A DNA stretch of 64,000 nt from Janthinobacterium fluminis (GTDB lineage: Bacteria > Pseudomonadota > Gammaproteobacteria > Burkholderiales > Burkholderiaceae_D), in NCBI RefSeq assembly GCF_028595325.1, contig NZ_JAQQXR010000005.1:310001-374000 (forward strand), read 5' to 3'. The notes below the pieces were generated by a model, which saw only the letters and a list, made by a program, of their open reading frames with translations, was not told the DNA's origin and did no database searches. Shown here piece by piece: positions 17,844-26,970 of the stretch. The position numbers were made by a program, and so were the translations under genes. Numbering within the stretch: the stretch's first letter is position 1; every line of letters starts with the position of its first letter.

Positions 17844-18635
17844 TCAGTTGCCGGCCGCTGCGCGCCGCCGCAGTTGCTCCAGGCCGACGCAGGCGGCCCG
17901 GTAGCAGGCGCCGGCGGCCCGCTCCAGTCCGTTCCGGTCGAGCACGACGACGGTGCCGCGGCGGTAGCGGATCAGGCCGGCGTCCTGCAGCTTGCGGGCC
18001 GCGACGGTGACGCTTTCGCGGCGCACGCCGAGCATGCTGGCCATCGTGTCCTGGGTGAGCTTCAGTTCGTTGCTCGGCGAGCGGTCGAGGCGCTCCAGCA
18101 GCCAGCGGCACAGTTTTTGTTCGATCGAGCAATGGCGTCCGCCGACGACGTTTTGCGCCATCTGGCTGAAAAGGGCGCCGTTGTGGCGCATCAGTAATTG
18201 CGCCAATGTGCCCCCTTCGTGGAACAGCGCGCGCATGCAGGCCGTTTTCAGGCGGTAGCCGTAGCCGGCGCTTTGCACGACGGCGCTGCAGCTGGCCCGT
18301 TCGGCCTCGTACAGCGCGACGCCGACGGCGCCCTCGCTGCCGATGACGGCCAGTTCCGTGGTGGCGCCGTCGGCCATCACATACAGCAGCGCGACGATGG
18401 CATTGGTGGGGAAGTAACAGTGGGCGATTTTGTCGCCAAAGTCGAACAGGTGCTTGCCCGCAGGCAGGCTGACCAGCTCAAGGTGGGCGAACAGGCGTTC
18501 CAGCTCGTCCCGGCCCAGGGCCCGCAGCAATTCGTTTTGTTGCGCGCCGGCGATGCTGATGACGGTGGCGCCGGCGGCCTTGCATTCGGCGGCGCGGACG
18601 GGCGGGGTGGCGGCAGTGCTTGGAGGCGAATACAT
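17844..18635 (-). CDS. Crp/Fnr-family transcriptional regulator
   Basis: 263 residues from the ATG at 18635, preceded by AGGA. An N-terminal cyclic-nucleotide-binding-like beta barrel (LELVSLPAGKHLFDFGDKIAHCYFPTNAIVALLYVM) is followed by a dimer helix and a C-terminal winged helix with the recognition helix in ASMLGVRRESVTVAARKLQD. The N-terminal Fnr cysteine cluster is absent, and the arginine that binds cAMP in Crp is not evident, so the effector is unknown. The sequence type is common in Burkholderiales for regulators answering redox or nitrosative signals. Neighbours give no clear target. Confidence 0.88.
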   Translation of the reverse strand: MYSPPSTAATPPVRAAECKAAGATVISIAGAQQNELLRALGRDELERLFAHLELVSLPAGKHLFDFGDKIAHCYFPTNAIVALLYVMADGATTELAVIGSEGAVGVALYEAERASCSAVVQSAGYGYRLKTACMRALFHEGGTLAQLLMRHNGALFSQMAQNVVGGRHCSIEQKLCRWLLERLDRSPSNELKLTQDTMASMLGVRRESVTVAARKLQDAGLIRYRRGTVVVLDRNGLERAAGACYRAACVGLEQLRRRAAAGN

Positions 18636-19033
18636 GGTGTCCTCGTCGTCTGATTGATGCTTCGGAAGATGCCGTGTCGGTCGGGCCGGCGCCGGGCGCC
18701 TTGTTCTCACTGTAGCGGCTGGCGGCGGGGCCGGGCATCGGATCAGCCGACGCGCCGATGTAGGCTGGGAACATTGCCTCTTGTCATCCGGCTCCTACGC
18801 GGCCCCGCCCGCCGCCCGTCCGCGCCACGGTTTGGAGAACGACACGCGGGCGTATTTAGTTCCTTACCATCGGTTACTCGGTGCTAGAATATTTACTCAA
18901 GGAAATGAGTAACGGCGTGCCCCTTGCCGTCTATGCCGGCCTGCCGCTTGTGCCCCCCGCTCCGTTCCGGCGAGCGCCATCCACTGTGTTGACAGCACCC
19001 TTAACCACATCTGCGCAATTTAAGGAAAACACC
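18636..19033. other. Intergenic region with possible promoter for the chemotaxis receptor
   Basis: 398 bases between two divergent genes. A possible extended -10 (TGCTAGAAT, 18882-18890) lies about 145 bases before the receptor ATG. TTACTC occurs at 18874-18879 and again at 18893-18898, with the inverted copy GAGTAA at 18907-18912, so the -10 is bracketed by repeated half-sites. A TTGACA occurs near 18990 but has no good -10 partner. No gene is seen. Confidence 0.4.
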
Positions 19034-20722
19034 ATGAAATGGTTCTATGATTTGAAAATCGCCACCAAGTTGATCTGTTCCTTCAGCGCGGTGCTGGTGC
19101 TGACGGTGATCCTTGGGGTATCGGGCATTTTTTCCATGTCCCGCATCAATGCCGCGTCGACCGAGCTGTCCGAGGACTGGATGCCCAGCGTCCAGGCCGT
19201 GATGACGATCAGAACCGACCTGGGCGACTTGCGCCGCTGGGAGTTGTCGCACATTTTGTACCCGGACGAGGCCGGCATGGCCTTGCCGGAAAAGAAAATG
19301 ACGGAAATCCTGGCCCAGTTGAAGACGGACGCGGACCGATACGTCAAGCTGATCAACAGTCCGGAGGAGCGGACGCTGTTCGACGAGTTCGTCCGTGTCA
19401 ACGACGCCTATCTGCCCGAGCACAATAAAATGATCGAGCTGTCGCGCCAGATGAAGAAGGATGAGGCGCGCGCCTTGCTGTCGGGGCCGACGTCGAAGAT
19501 GCAGGCGCAGATGACGGAGGTGATCGGCAAGCTGGTGGCCCTGAACATCGACGGCGGCGCCGCCGCCAGCAAGGCGGCCGACCAGGCTTATGCCAGCGCC
19601 CGCATGACGGGCATCGGCTTGTTGCTGGGCAGCGTGCTGATCGGCTTCGTGCTGGCGCTGTGGGTCGCGCGCATCGTCTCGCAACCCTTGAACGCGGCCG
19701 TCAGCGTCGCCAAGCGCGTCGCCGGCGGCGATTTGACGGCCAGCATCGTCGTGACCTCCAGCGACGAGACGGGCGAGTTGATGCAAGCCTTGAAGGACAT
19801 GAACGGCAGCCTGCAAGACCTGGTGGGCCGGGTGCGCAGCGGCACCGACACGATCGCCACGGCGTCCAGCGAAATTGCCGCCGGCAACCAGGACCTGTCC
19901 TCGCGCACCGAGGAGCAGGCCAGCTCGCTGGAGGAAACCGCCTCGTCGATGGAAGAGCTGACCTCGACCGTCAAGCAGAACGCCGACAATGCGCGCCAAG
20001 CCAACACGCTGGCCGCGTCCGCGTCCGGCATCGCGCTCAAGGGCGGCAACGTGGTCGGTCAGGTGGTCGGCACGATGGCCTCGATCAATGAGTCCTCGAA
20101 GAAGATCGTCGACATCATCGCCGTCATCGACGGCATCGCCTTCCAGACCAACATCCTGGCTTTGAACGCGGCCGTCGAGGCGGCCAGGGCCGGCGAGCAG
20201 GGGCGCGGCTTCGCCGTCGTCGCCACCGAGGTGCGCAATCTGGCGCAGCGCTCGGCCGCCGCCGCCAAGGACATCAAGACCTTGATCGGCGACTCCGTCG
20301 AGAAGGTCGCGGCCGGCTCGCGCCTCGTCAACGAGGCCGGCAGCACGATGGATGAAATCGTCGCCAGCATCACCCGCGTCACCGACATCATGAGCGAGAT
20401 CACGGCCGCCAGCCAGGAGCAGAGCGCCGGCATCGAGCAGGTCAACCAGGCCATCGCGCAGATGGACCAGGTGACCCAGCAGAACGCCGCCCTGGTCGAG
20501 GAGGCGGCCGCGGCCGCCGAGTCCATGCAAGACCAGGCGCAGACGCTGAGCGAGGTGGTCAGCGTGTTCAAGCTGGACCAGGCGCAGGCCCAGGCGGCGC
20601 CGCGCGCCGCCGCCAAGCCGGCCGCGCGCCCCCGTCCGCCCATGGCCGCCGCGAAGGCGGCGCCGGCGCGCGTGGCCGCGGCGCCGGCCGGCGCCGACAA
20701 GGACGAGTGGGAAACGTTTTAA
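19034..20722 (+). CDS. Methyl-accepting chemotaxis protein
   Basis: 562 residues from the ATG at 19034 (AAGGA upstream, family start [13 protein letters not shown]). Order: TM1 at about 12-33; a periplasmic four-helix-bundle sensor of about 155 residues; TM2 at about 191-211; HAMP to about 265; a cytoplasmic signalling coiled coil with the conserved tip region around [15 protein letters not shown] near residue 400; an Ala/Pro linker; and the C-terminal pentapeptide EWETF, a CheR/CheB docking tail. It should sense a small ligand and control CheA through CheW. The stop overlaps that of the convergent gene. Confidence 0.95.
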   Translation: MKWFYDLKIATKLICSFSAVLVLTVILGVSGIFSMSRINAASTELSEDWMPSVQAVMTIRTDLGDLRRWELSHILYPDEAGMALPEKKMTEILAQLKTDADRYVKLINSPEERTLFDEFVRVNDAYLPEHNKMIELSRQMKKDEARALLSGPTSKMQAQMTEVIGKLVALNIDGGAAASKAADQAYASARMTGIGLLLGSVLIGFVLALWVARIVSQPLNAAVSVAKRVAGGDLTASIVVTSSDETGELMQALKDMNGSLQDLVGRVRSGTDTIATASSEIAAGNQDLSSRTEEQASSLEETASSMEELTSTVKQNADNARQANTLAASASGIALKGGNVVGQVVGTMASINESSKKIVDIIAVIDGIAFQTNILALNAAVEAARAGEQGRGFAVVATEVRNLAQRSAAAAKDIKTLIGDSVEKVAAGSRLVNEAGSTMDEIVASITRVTDIMSEITAASQEQSAGIEQVNQAIAQMDQVTQQNAALVEEAAAAAESMQDQAQTLSEVVSVFKLDQAQAQAAPRAAAKPAARPRPPMAAAKAAPARVAAAPAGADKDEWETF

Positions 20723-20928
20723 TCTCGGGGCGGTAATCCGGCGCCGCGCCGCCGCGGCGCGGCCGTCTGGCGCGCCCGCCAGGCGGCCAGCGCGCACCGG
20801 TATTGTTCGAGCTCGTCCTGGTACAGTTCGAGCACGCAATAGGCGCAGCCGCCGCGGCAGCAGGCGTCCGGCCCGGGCGGCGGCGGCGCTTGCGGCGGCG
20901 GGTCGGGCGGGGCGGGGGAGGGGCTCAT
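20719..20928 (-). CDS. Oxidoreductase-like small protein
   Basis: 69 residues. After a Pro-rich start ([20 protein letters not shown]) comes [20 protein letters not shown], the Cys-rich signature of the Oxidored-like domain found at the N-terminus of some eukaryotic oxidoreductases and as stand-alone small proteins in betaproteobacteria. The four cysteines could bind a metal. Its stop codon overlaps the stop of the convergent chemotaxis gene, sharing TTAA. Function unknown. Confidence 0.7.
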   Translation of the reverse strand: MSPSPAPPDPPPQAPPPPGPDACCRGGCAYCVLELYQDELEQYRCALAAWRARQTAAPRRRGAGLPPRD

Positions 20929-21287
20929 CGTCGGTCTCGAAAAAACGCCATAATTATTGCTCTGAAACAATGATTTTTGCCGGAAAAATGCGGTTTCCGT
21001 GTACAGTTGCGCTAATATAGGGTATCGTTTAGGGAACTGATATTGTATCCTCGTCTGCGCGCGCCATGCCACGCCTGCACTATATGGCGCTTGCTCCGCC
21101 TGGTCGTCGCCCCGCACCCGTCCACCGCTCCCTGCACGCGCAACATAGATGGCCTCGGAGCAAAGAGGTGCCGAAGGGGGTATGATCTTTGGCGAGCGAA
21201 GCCATGCGAAACGCCGCCCGCGCCCAGAAAATGTTGTTATTGAAGAAAGCACGGCTTCCCGTAGCCCGGGGGCACACCACACTACTT
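20929..21287. other. Upstream region of rhlE
   Basis: 359 bases. The first 110 bases are AT-rich and hold a possible promoter near 20999-21027 (TGTACA, then about 17 bases, then TATCGT). The rest would be a leader of about 250 bases for rhlE, as is common for cold-regulated helicases. An ATG at 21182 has a strong Shine-Dalgarno (AAGGGGGT) but is in another frame. No convincing gene is seen. Confidence 0.4.
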
Positions 21288-22793
21288 ATGTCCGACACCG
21301 AGTTCACTTCCCAGCCCATTACCTTGCCCGCCGCCGCGCCGGCCATCGAAGCGACCGCCGAGGCGCCTGTGCGTTTTGCCGACTTCGGCCTGTCCCCGGA
21401 CATCCTGCGCGCCCTCAGCGACCAGGGTTACGTCCACCCGACGCCTATCCAGGCGCAGGCGATCCCCATCGTGCTGCAGGGGCGCGACGTGATGGGCGCC
21501 GCGCAGACGGGCACCGGCAAGACGGCCGGCTTCTCGCTGCCCATCATCCAGCTGCTGCTGGCGCACGCCAGCAGCAGCATGTCGCCGGCGCGCCACCCGG
21601 TGCGCGCGCTGGTGCTGACGCCGACGCGCGAGCTGGCCGTGCAGGTGGCCGAGAACGTCAAGGCTTACGCCCGCCACACGCCGCTGCGCTCGACCGTCGT
21701 GTTCGGCGGCATGGACATGGCGCCGCAGACGGCGGCGCTGCGCGCCGGCGTCGAAATCGTCATCGCCACGCCGGGCCGCCTGCTCGACCACGTGCAGCAA
21801 AAGACGCTGAACCTGTCGCAGGTGCAAATCCTCGTCATGGACGAGGCCGACCGCATGCTCGACATGGGCTTCTTGCCGGACTTGCAGCGCATCATCAACA
21901 TGTTGCCGAAGCAGCGGCAAAACCTGATGTTCTCGGCCACCTTCTCGCCGGAGATCAAGAAACTGGCCGCCAGCTTCCTCAACGACCCGCAATTGATCGA
22001 AGTGGCGCGCAGCAACCAGACGGCCGACAAGGTCACCCAGGTCGTCTACAAGGTCGCCGACGAGCACAAGCGCGACCTGGTCGCCCACCTGATACGCGGC
22101 CGCGACCTGAAGCAGATCCTGATCTTCTCGAACACCAAGATCGGCGCCTCGCGCCTGGCGCGCAGCCTCGAACAGGACGGCGTCAAGGCCACGGCTATCC
22201 ACGGCGACAAGACCCAGCAGGAGCGCATGGCGGCGCTGGACGCGTTCAAGAAGGGCGACATCGACGTCCTCGTCGCCACCGACGTGGCGGCGCGCGGCCT
22301 GGACATCTCCGACCTGCCCTGCGTCATCAATTTCGACTTGCCGTACAACGCGGAAGACTATGTGCACCGGATCGGCCGCACGGGCCGCGCCGGTGCCTCC
22401 GGCGACGCCATCTCGATCTTTTCCGACAAGGACGAGCGCCTGCTGGTCGATATTGAAAAACTGATCAAGCAAACCATCCGGCGCGGCGAACTGGCCGGCT
22501 TCACGCCGGCGGCCGGCCGCGCCAGCGTCGAGCGCGAGCGCCGGCCCCGTCCCGATGGCGAGGCGCGCGCGCCGCGCCACGGCGGCGACGAGTCCCATTC
22601 GGCCATCCGTCCGCCGGAGCGCGAGCGCGGTAGCCGTTCCTCCGCCTTGCCGCGCCGCGAGAAGGCCGACCCGTGGTTCTCGAAACCCTATGAGCCGGCC
22701 CAGATTGCGCCTGCGGCCGTCAGCAACGCCATGCCGGCGGGGAAACCGAAACAGAAAGTGGCCGCCTTGCTTGGCGGCTTGCTGAAACGCTAG
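21288..22793 (+). CDS. rhlE: DEAD-box RNA helicase, RhlE type
   Basis: 501 residues with the DEAD-box motifs in order: the Q motif with FADFGLSPDILRALSDQGY and PTPIQAQAIP, motif I AQTGTGKTAGF, PTRELAVQ, motif II DEAD in VMDEADRMLDMGF, motif III SATF, then ATDVAARGLDI and HRIGRTGRAGASG of domain 2. The basic, low-complexity tail from about 420 ends KVAALLGGLLKR, as in RhlE. It unwinds short RNA duplexes in ribosome assembly or mRNA decay. The chosen ATG (21288) lacks a clear ribosome site; in-frame starts upstream to 21189 are possible. The TAG stop coincides with the left edge of a MITE. Confidence 0.92.
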   Translation: MSDTEFTSQPITLPAAAPAIEATAEAPVRFADFGLSPDILRALSDQGYVHPTPIQAQAIPIVLQGRDVMGAAQTGTGKTAGFSLPIIQLLLAHASSSMSPARHPVRALVLTPTRELAVQVAENVKAYARHTPLRSTVVFGGMDMAPQTAALRAGVEIVIATPGRLLDHVQQKTLNLSQVQILVMDEADRMLDMGFLPDLQRIINMLPKQRQNLMFSATFSPEIKKLAASFLNDPQLIEVARSNQTADKVTQVVYKVADEHKRDLVAHLIRGRDLKQILIFSNTKIGASRLARSLEQDGVKATAIHGDKTQQERMAALDAFKKGDIDVLVATDVAARGLDISDLPCVINFDLPYNAEDYVHRIGRTGRAGASGDAISIFSDKDERLLVDIEKLIKQTIRRGELAGFTPAAGRASVERERRPRPDGEARAPRHGGDESHSAIRPPERERGSRSSALPRREKADPWFSKPYEPAQIAPAAVSNAMPAGKPKQKVAALLGGLLKR

Positions 22794-22951
22794 TGTCCTG
22801 AATCACAAGTTCGTTGAATCATAAATGTGACGAAATCGGCCTGAGACAGGGAGTAAAGCACAGCAAGGCTGAGGCCTTGCGCGCATTTGCGGCGCAGTAT
22901 CAGGGTGATTCTCTTCATGCTTATTCAACGAATCTGTGATGCAGGGCACTA
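22791..22951. mobile_element. MITE-like element, 157 bp, TA-flanked, inserted at the rhlE stop codon
   Basis: Imperfect terminal inverted repeats of 28 bases (22792-22819, starting AGTGTCCTGAATCACA, and 22923-22950) match at 24 of 28 positions. The element proper (22793-22949) is flanked by TA at 22791-22792 and 22950-22951, the target duplication expected for IS630/Tc1-mariner-type elements. The interior has no open frame, so it is non-autonomous. Removing the element and one TA rebuilds an uninterrupted rhlE end still reading TAG. Confidence 0.75.
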
Positions 22952-23021
22952 GGGACACACCGCTGTCCCGCCGGGCGGGGCCGGCGCCTCCCGCCGCCCC
23001 GTCTCCTCCCTACAGGCCCAC

Positions 23022-24254
23022 TTAGAGGCCCAGTTTCTCGCGGTTTTGCAACCACCACGCGTGCCCGAGCACGACCAGCGTCGAGCCGAATAAGCCCAGT
23101 ACAAAGCCTAGCAGCAGGCCCGTCGACAGGCGTGTCGAGCGGTTTTCCGGCAGGCTTGGGCCGGCGATGAAGCGGCTTTTTTCCAGGTACAAGCTGGTTG
23201 CCAATTGATTCTCGATGCTGATCTTGTTGAAGATTTCCTGGACCAGCTCATCCCTCAAATCCTTGTCTTTGAATACATTCTGTTTGAGCGCATCGATACC
23301 GCGCACGACGGCTTCGCCGGACTTACTGCCATCGAGCAGGATTTTGGCTTGGTCGTAGTATTCGCGCAACAGCAGGTTTTGCTTCTGTTCCCGTTTCGCC
23401 TGGCGAATCGCCTCGGTGGCGTCCGCCGCGTCGACCTCGGACGTCATCAGTTGTGTGAGGGGCGACAGATAGCGCGCGCTGTCCTCGTTGATCGAAATGA
23501 CTTGGCGCGCGGCCTGGTTGGCCGAGTCGGGATAGCGGGCGATGATTTGTTTCAGGTTCGCGCCTTTGCGCTGGAACAGCTCAAGCTTTTCCTTGTTCTC
23601 GATAATGTCATTATCGAGTTTGCTGATGCGTGCCGTAATTTCCGAATGCTTGAAGCGCAGCGCATCCGAGTAAATCAGGTAGATGATGCTGTCCATCGTA
23701 TACCGGCCCAGCAGGCTGACCATGCGCCGGGCGGTTTCGGCGTTCTCCGCCTGGTAGACGATGCGCAGGCCGATGACGTTGTTGCTGGCATCCTTTGGTT
23801 GCTCCATTAACTCTTTGGCGTCGAGTTTGGTGAAGGGGAAAACCGGCTGCACCAGTTTGGACAGGCTGTCTGGCGAGGAAAAGATGCGCTGCAGGCCCGC
23901 CACGCTGGGGTTGGCCTCCAGTTTGTTTTGCTGGACGAATTCGCGGAAGCGTTCGCCGCTGTTGAACGCCGCGGAGTAGCGTTTGTAATTGGGCAGCGTG
24001 ATGCCGCTGCTGGCCTCCTTTTCCTTCGGACTGCTGTCCTTTAGCAGCGGAATGGGGCCGCCGAACTGGAAGAAACCCTCGCTCAGGTACTGCGCCGAAT
24101 AGATGGCCGTCGACAGGCCGATGGCGGCGGCGACGGCCGTGCTGCCGGCGATCAGCCAGCGTCCCCGCCACAGGGCGGGAAGGATGGCGGTCAGCGACAA
24201 GCCCGCTTGCTCATGCTCGGCGTATTGCTCACTATATTCGTCATACTTGTCCAT
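23022..24254 (-). CDS. wzz: Wzz-type chain-length determinant
   Basis: 410 residues, start MDKYDEYSEQ at 24254. One membrane helix lies near residues 30-52 (WRGRWLIAGSTAVAAAIG), a long periplasmic and largely coiled-coil region follows (for example EITARISKLDNDIIENKEKL), and a second helix lies at about 378-400 (LSTGLLLGFVLGLFGSTLVV). This is the Wzz/polysaccharide co-polymerase layout; no tyrosine kinase domain follows, which suits an O-antigen rather than a group 1 capsule system. It is the last gene of the 31-kb locus and should set polymer length with the Wzy at 36418-37797. Codon use is visibly AT-richer than in the left-hand housekeeping genes. Confidence 0.85.
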   Translation of the reverse strand: MDKYDEYSEQYAEHEQAGLSLTAILPALWRGRWLIAGSTAVAAAIGLSTAIYSAQYLSEGFFQFGGPIPLLKDSSPKEKEASSGITLPNYKRYSAAFNSGERFREFVQQNKLEANPSVAGLQRIFSSPDSLSKLVQPVFPFTKLDAKELMEQPKDASNNVIGLRIVYQAENAETARRMVSLLGRYTMDSIIYLIYSDALRFKHSEITARISKLDNDIIENKEKLELFQRKGANLKQIIARYPDSANQAARQVISINEDSARYLSPLTQLMTSEVDAADATEAIRQAKREQKQNLLLREYYDQAKILLDGSKSGEAVVRGIDALKQNVFKDKDLRDELVQEIFNKISIENQLATSLYLEKSRFIAGPSLPENRSTRLSTGLLLGFVLGLFGSTLVVLGHAWWLQNREKLGL

Positions 24255-24355
24255 AATTGCACTTTTAAAGATTGATCGGTTGGTTTCTTGGAACAGCTGT
24301 GCCCGCCGCCGCGGGCCGCGGCGGGCGCCTCCGCTTCGGCACAGCGGGTCTGCTA

Positions 24356-26305
24356 TCAATGCAGGTTTTGCAAGGCGGCGGGCAGCGTCGTGGTGACTTG
24401 GCCGGAGAGGGGCGCGCGGCGCTCGGCGCACCAGATCAAGTCTTCGATGCCGCATTGCGGCGTGTATTCGCGCACGGCGCGTAACAGCAGCGCCCGGATG
24501 GTTTCAACCTCAAAATTGCTGCACGCCGCTTCCAGCGCCGCCAGTAGCGCGCGCAATTCCGCCCAGGGAATGGCGGCCTCCTGGGCGCGCATGATCAGCG
24601 GGTGTTCGGTGCCTTCGACATTGTCGCCGATGAGTAATTCCTCGTACAGTTTCTCGCCCGGGCGCAAGCCGACATGGACGATTTCGATGCCGTTCGGCGC
24701 GCTCTTGCTTCTGACTTCGAGCCCGCTCAAGTGTACCATTCTCGCCGCCAGGTCCATGATTTTGACCGGTTCGCCCATATCGAGCACGAACACGTCGCCG
24801 CCCGATCCCATGGCGCCGGCCTGCAGCACCAGTTGCGCCGCCTCCGGAATGGTCATGAAATAACGGGTGATCTCCGGGTGGGTCAGCGTAATCGGGCCAC
24901 CTTCCATGATTTGCTGGCGGAACAAGGGAACCACCGAGCCTGACGATCCCAGCACGTTGCCAAATCGCACCATGCAAAAGCGCGTGCGCGCGCCTTCCCC
25001 CGCCAAGGCTTGCAAAATCAGTTCCGCGAGGCGCTTGGTGGCGCCCATCACATTCGTCGGGCGCACCGCCTTGTCCGTCGAAATCAGGACGAAACACGTG
25101 ACGCCGGCCTCGACCGCCGCCTGGGCGATGCTCAGGGTGCCGAAGACGTTGTTGCGTACGCCCTCGATGGGGTTGTACTCGACGAGCGGCACGTGCTTGT
25201 AGGCGGCCGCATGGTAGACCGTCTCGACGGCGAAAGTGCGCATGATGCGCTTGCATTTTTCGGTCTCCAGCACCGAGCCGAGAAAGGGCATCAGTTCCAG
25301 CTCGCCGCCGAGGCTGATGTGCAAGCCCTTCAATTCCTGCTTGATGGAGTACAGCGCGAACTCCGACATTTCCAGCAAAATCAGGCGGCTCGGGCGCAGG
25401 CGGATAATCTGCCGGCACAGCTCCGAGCCGATCGAGCCGCCGGCGCCCGTCACCATGACGCACTTGCCGGTGATGCAGGTGGCAATGAGGCCGAGGTCGG
25501 GCGCGACCTGGTCGCGCCCCAGCAAGTCCTCGATTTCGATGTCGCGTACGTCTTGCAGGCCCAGTTCGCCGCTGACCAGGCTTTCCACCGGCGGGGTGAC
25601 CTTGACCTTGACCTTCAAGGCTTCCAGCTGGTTCAGGATATGCCGCTGGTGCTTTTTGGACAGCGAAGGCATGGCCAGCAAGACTTCGCTGATTTTCGCC
25701 TTGCCGATCAGGTCAGGCAGATAGGTGGCGGCGTAGACCTTGATGCCGCCGATGGTCGCGCCGTGCAGTTCGGCCGTGTCGTCGATGAAGGCGACCGGCA
25801 GGTAGTCCTGGCCGGCGCGCAAGGCGCTGGCCAGTTGTGAACCGGACTTGCCGGCGCCGTAGATGGCCACGCGCACGGTTTCCTGGCCGCCGTTCGGATG
25901 CAGCAGGAAGCCGCGGGCCAGGAAGCGGCTCGCGACGACATAGGTGATCGCGCTGATCCAGTAGATGCCGAACACGCCGCGCGAGAGGCCCTCCATATGC
26001 GTCAGCAGGCCGGCGATGGCCAGCAGCCCCACCACCGAGATGGTGACGCCCAGCACGACGACGTAGACGATTTTCTGGTCGATGAAGCGGATCACGGCGC
26101 GGTACAGGCCAAGCCGGATGAAAATCGGAATCGACACCAGCGGGACGGTAAAAATGAGCCACAGGTAATGCGTGAACTGGGCCGGGCTTGATATATCGTA
26201 GCGCAACAGAATGGCGAAACAAAACGTCAGCGGCAGAAACAATAAATCGGCTGCCGCCGCAATTAACTGCTTGTGAATGCGCGATAAATCAAGGAATGAT
26301 TTCAT
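24356..26305 (-). CDS. Membrane-bound nucleotide-sugar 4,6-dehydratase, WbpM/PglF type
   Basis: 649 residues from ATG 26305 (a TTG at 26317 is an alternative). Four N-terminal membrane helices (to about residue 135) precede a CoA-binding-like domain (AIYGAGKSGSQLA) and a C-terminal SDR domain with the NAD site VTGAGGSIGSELCRQI, ISTDKAVRPTNVMGATK carrying the M-x-x-x-K catalytic pair of this family in place of Y-x-x-x-K, and GLRPGEKLYEELL. Such enzymes convert UDP-GlcNAc to the 4-keto-6-deoxy sugar. With the adjacent WbpV-like reductase and sugar transferase it forms the module that makes and loads the first sugar (QuiNAc or D-FucNAc). Confidence 0.9.
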   Translation of the reverse strand: MKSFLDLSRIHKQLIAAAADLLFLPLTFCFAILLRYDISSPAQFTHYLWLIFTVPLVSIPIFIRLGLYRAVIRFIDQKIVYVVVLGVTISVVGLLAIAGLLTHMEGLSRGVFGIYWISAITYVVASRFLARGFLLHPNGGQETVRVAIYGAGKSGSQLASALRAGQDYLPVAFIDDTAELHGATIGGIKVYAATYLPDLIGKAKISEVLLAMPSLSKKHQRHILNQLEALKVKVKVTPPVESLVSGELGLQDVRDIEIEDLLGRDQVAPDLGLIATCITGKCVMVTGAGGSIGSELCRQIIRLRPSRLILLEMSEFALYSIKQELKGLHISLGGELELMPFLGSVLETEKCKRIMRTFAVETVYHAAAYKHVPLVEYNPIEGVRNNVFGTLSIAQAAVEAGVTCFVLISTDKAVRPTNVMGATKRLAELILQALAGEGARTRFCMVRFGNVLGSSGSVVPLFRQQIMEGGPITLTHPEITRYFMTIPEAAQLVLQAGAMGSGGDVFVLDMGEPVKIMDLAARMVHLSGLEVRSKSAPNGIEIVHVGLRPGEKLYEELLIGDNVEGTEHPLIMRAQEAAIPWAELRALLAALEAACSNFEVETIRALLLRAVREYTPQCGIEDLIWCAERRAPLSGQVTTTLPAALQNLH

Positions 26306-26409
26306 TTTACTGTTCAAACGTAATGGTCGGTACTGCTGAAAACAGGGCGCCGGCGGCGATGTGCGCGGCGACCCAGCATAGCACAGATGATGTAAAAATA
26401 TACACGCCG

Positions 26410-26970
26410 CTAATGGGCGACGCCATCCCGGCGCACGACCTTCAGGAAGGTCAGCAGAATGATTTTCACATCCAGCGCGAACGACTGGCGCTGCAGGTAT
26501 TCGAGGTCCAGCTTGACCTTGTCCGGAATCGGCAATTCATCGCGGCCGTTGACCTGGGCCCAGCCCGTCAAACCAGGCAAGAGCTGGTCGACGCCGTGCT
26601 CGGTGCGCAGGGCGATCAGGTCTTGCTGGTTGAACAGGGCCGGGCGCGGGCCGACAAAACTCATATTGCCGCACAAGATGCTCCACAACTGCGGCAGTTC
26701 GTCCAGGCTGGATTTGCGCAAGAAGGAGCCGCCCGGCGTGAGGAACTGCTGCGGGTCGGACAGCAAATGGGTGGCCACGGCCGGCGTGTCGGTGCGCATC
26801 GTGCGGAATTTCGGCATGCGGAAGATGCGGTTGTGCCGCCCCACCCGGTCCGACCAGTACAGGGCTGGCCCGACGGAGCGCCATTTGACGAACAGCGCCA
26901 CCGCCGCGATGGCCGGCAGGAGAAGCAGCAAGGCCAGCATGGCCAGCAGCAGGTCGAAGGTTCTTTTCAT
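26410..26970 (-). CDS. Undecaprenyl-phosphate sugar-1-phosphate transferase, PglC/WbpL-like initiating enzyme
   Basis: 186 residues, the minimal monotopic phosphoglycosyl transferase: an N-terminal membrane hairpin (KRTFDLLLAMLALLLLLPAI), then MPKFRTMR, LRKSSLDELPQLWSIL carrying the catalytic Asp-Glu pair, SFVGPRP and LPGLTGWAQVNGRD. It should place the first sugar-1-phosphate on undecaprenyl phosphate at the inner membrane to start the O-unit. Its ATG overlaps the stop of the WbpV-like gene (ATGA). Only the catalytic domain is present, unlike the larger WcaJ/WbaP enzymes. The donor is inferred from the neighbours to be UDP-QuiNAc or UDP-FucNAc. Confidence 0.88.
   Translation of the reverse strand: MKRTFDLLLAMLALLLLLPAIAAVALFVKWRSVGPALYWSDRVGRHNRIFRMPKFRTMRTDTPAVATHLLSDPQQFLTPGGSFLRKSSLDELPQLWSILCGNMSFVGPRPALFNQQDLIALRTEHGVDQLLPGLTGWAQVNGRDELPIPDKVKLDLEYLQRQSFALDVKIILLTFLKVVRRDGVAH

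Noticed and set aside
21182-22456. An ATG with a strong Shine-Dalgarno opening a long frame over rhlE
   Set aside because: The translation is a shifted reading of the helicase; only the upstream part could be a leader peptide, with no further support.
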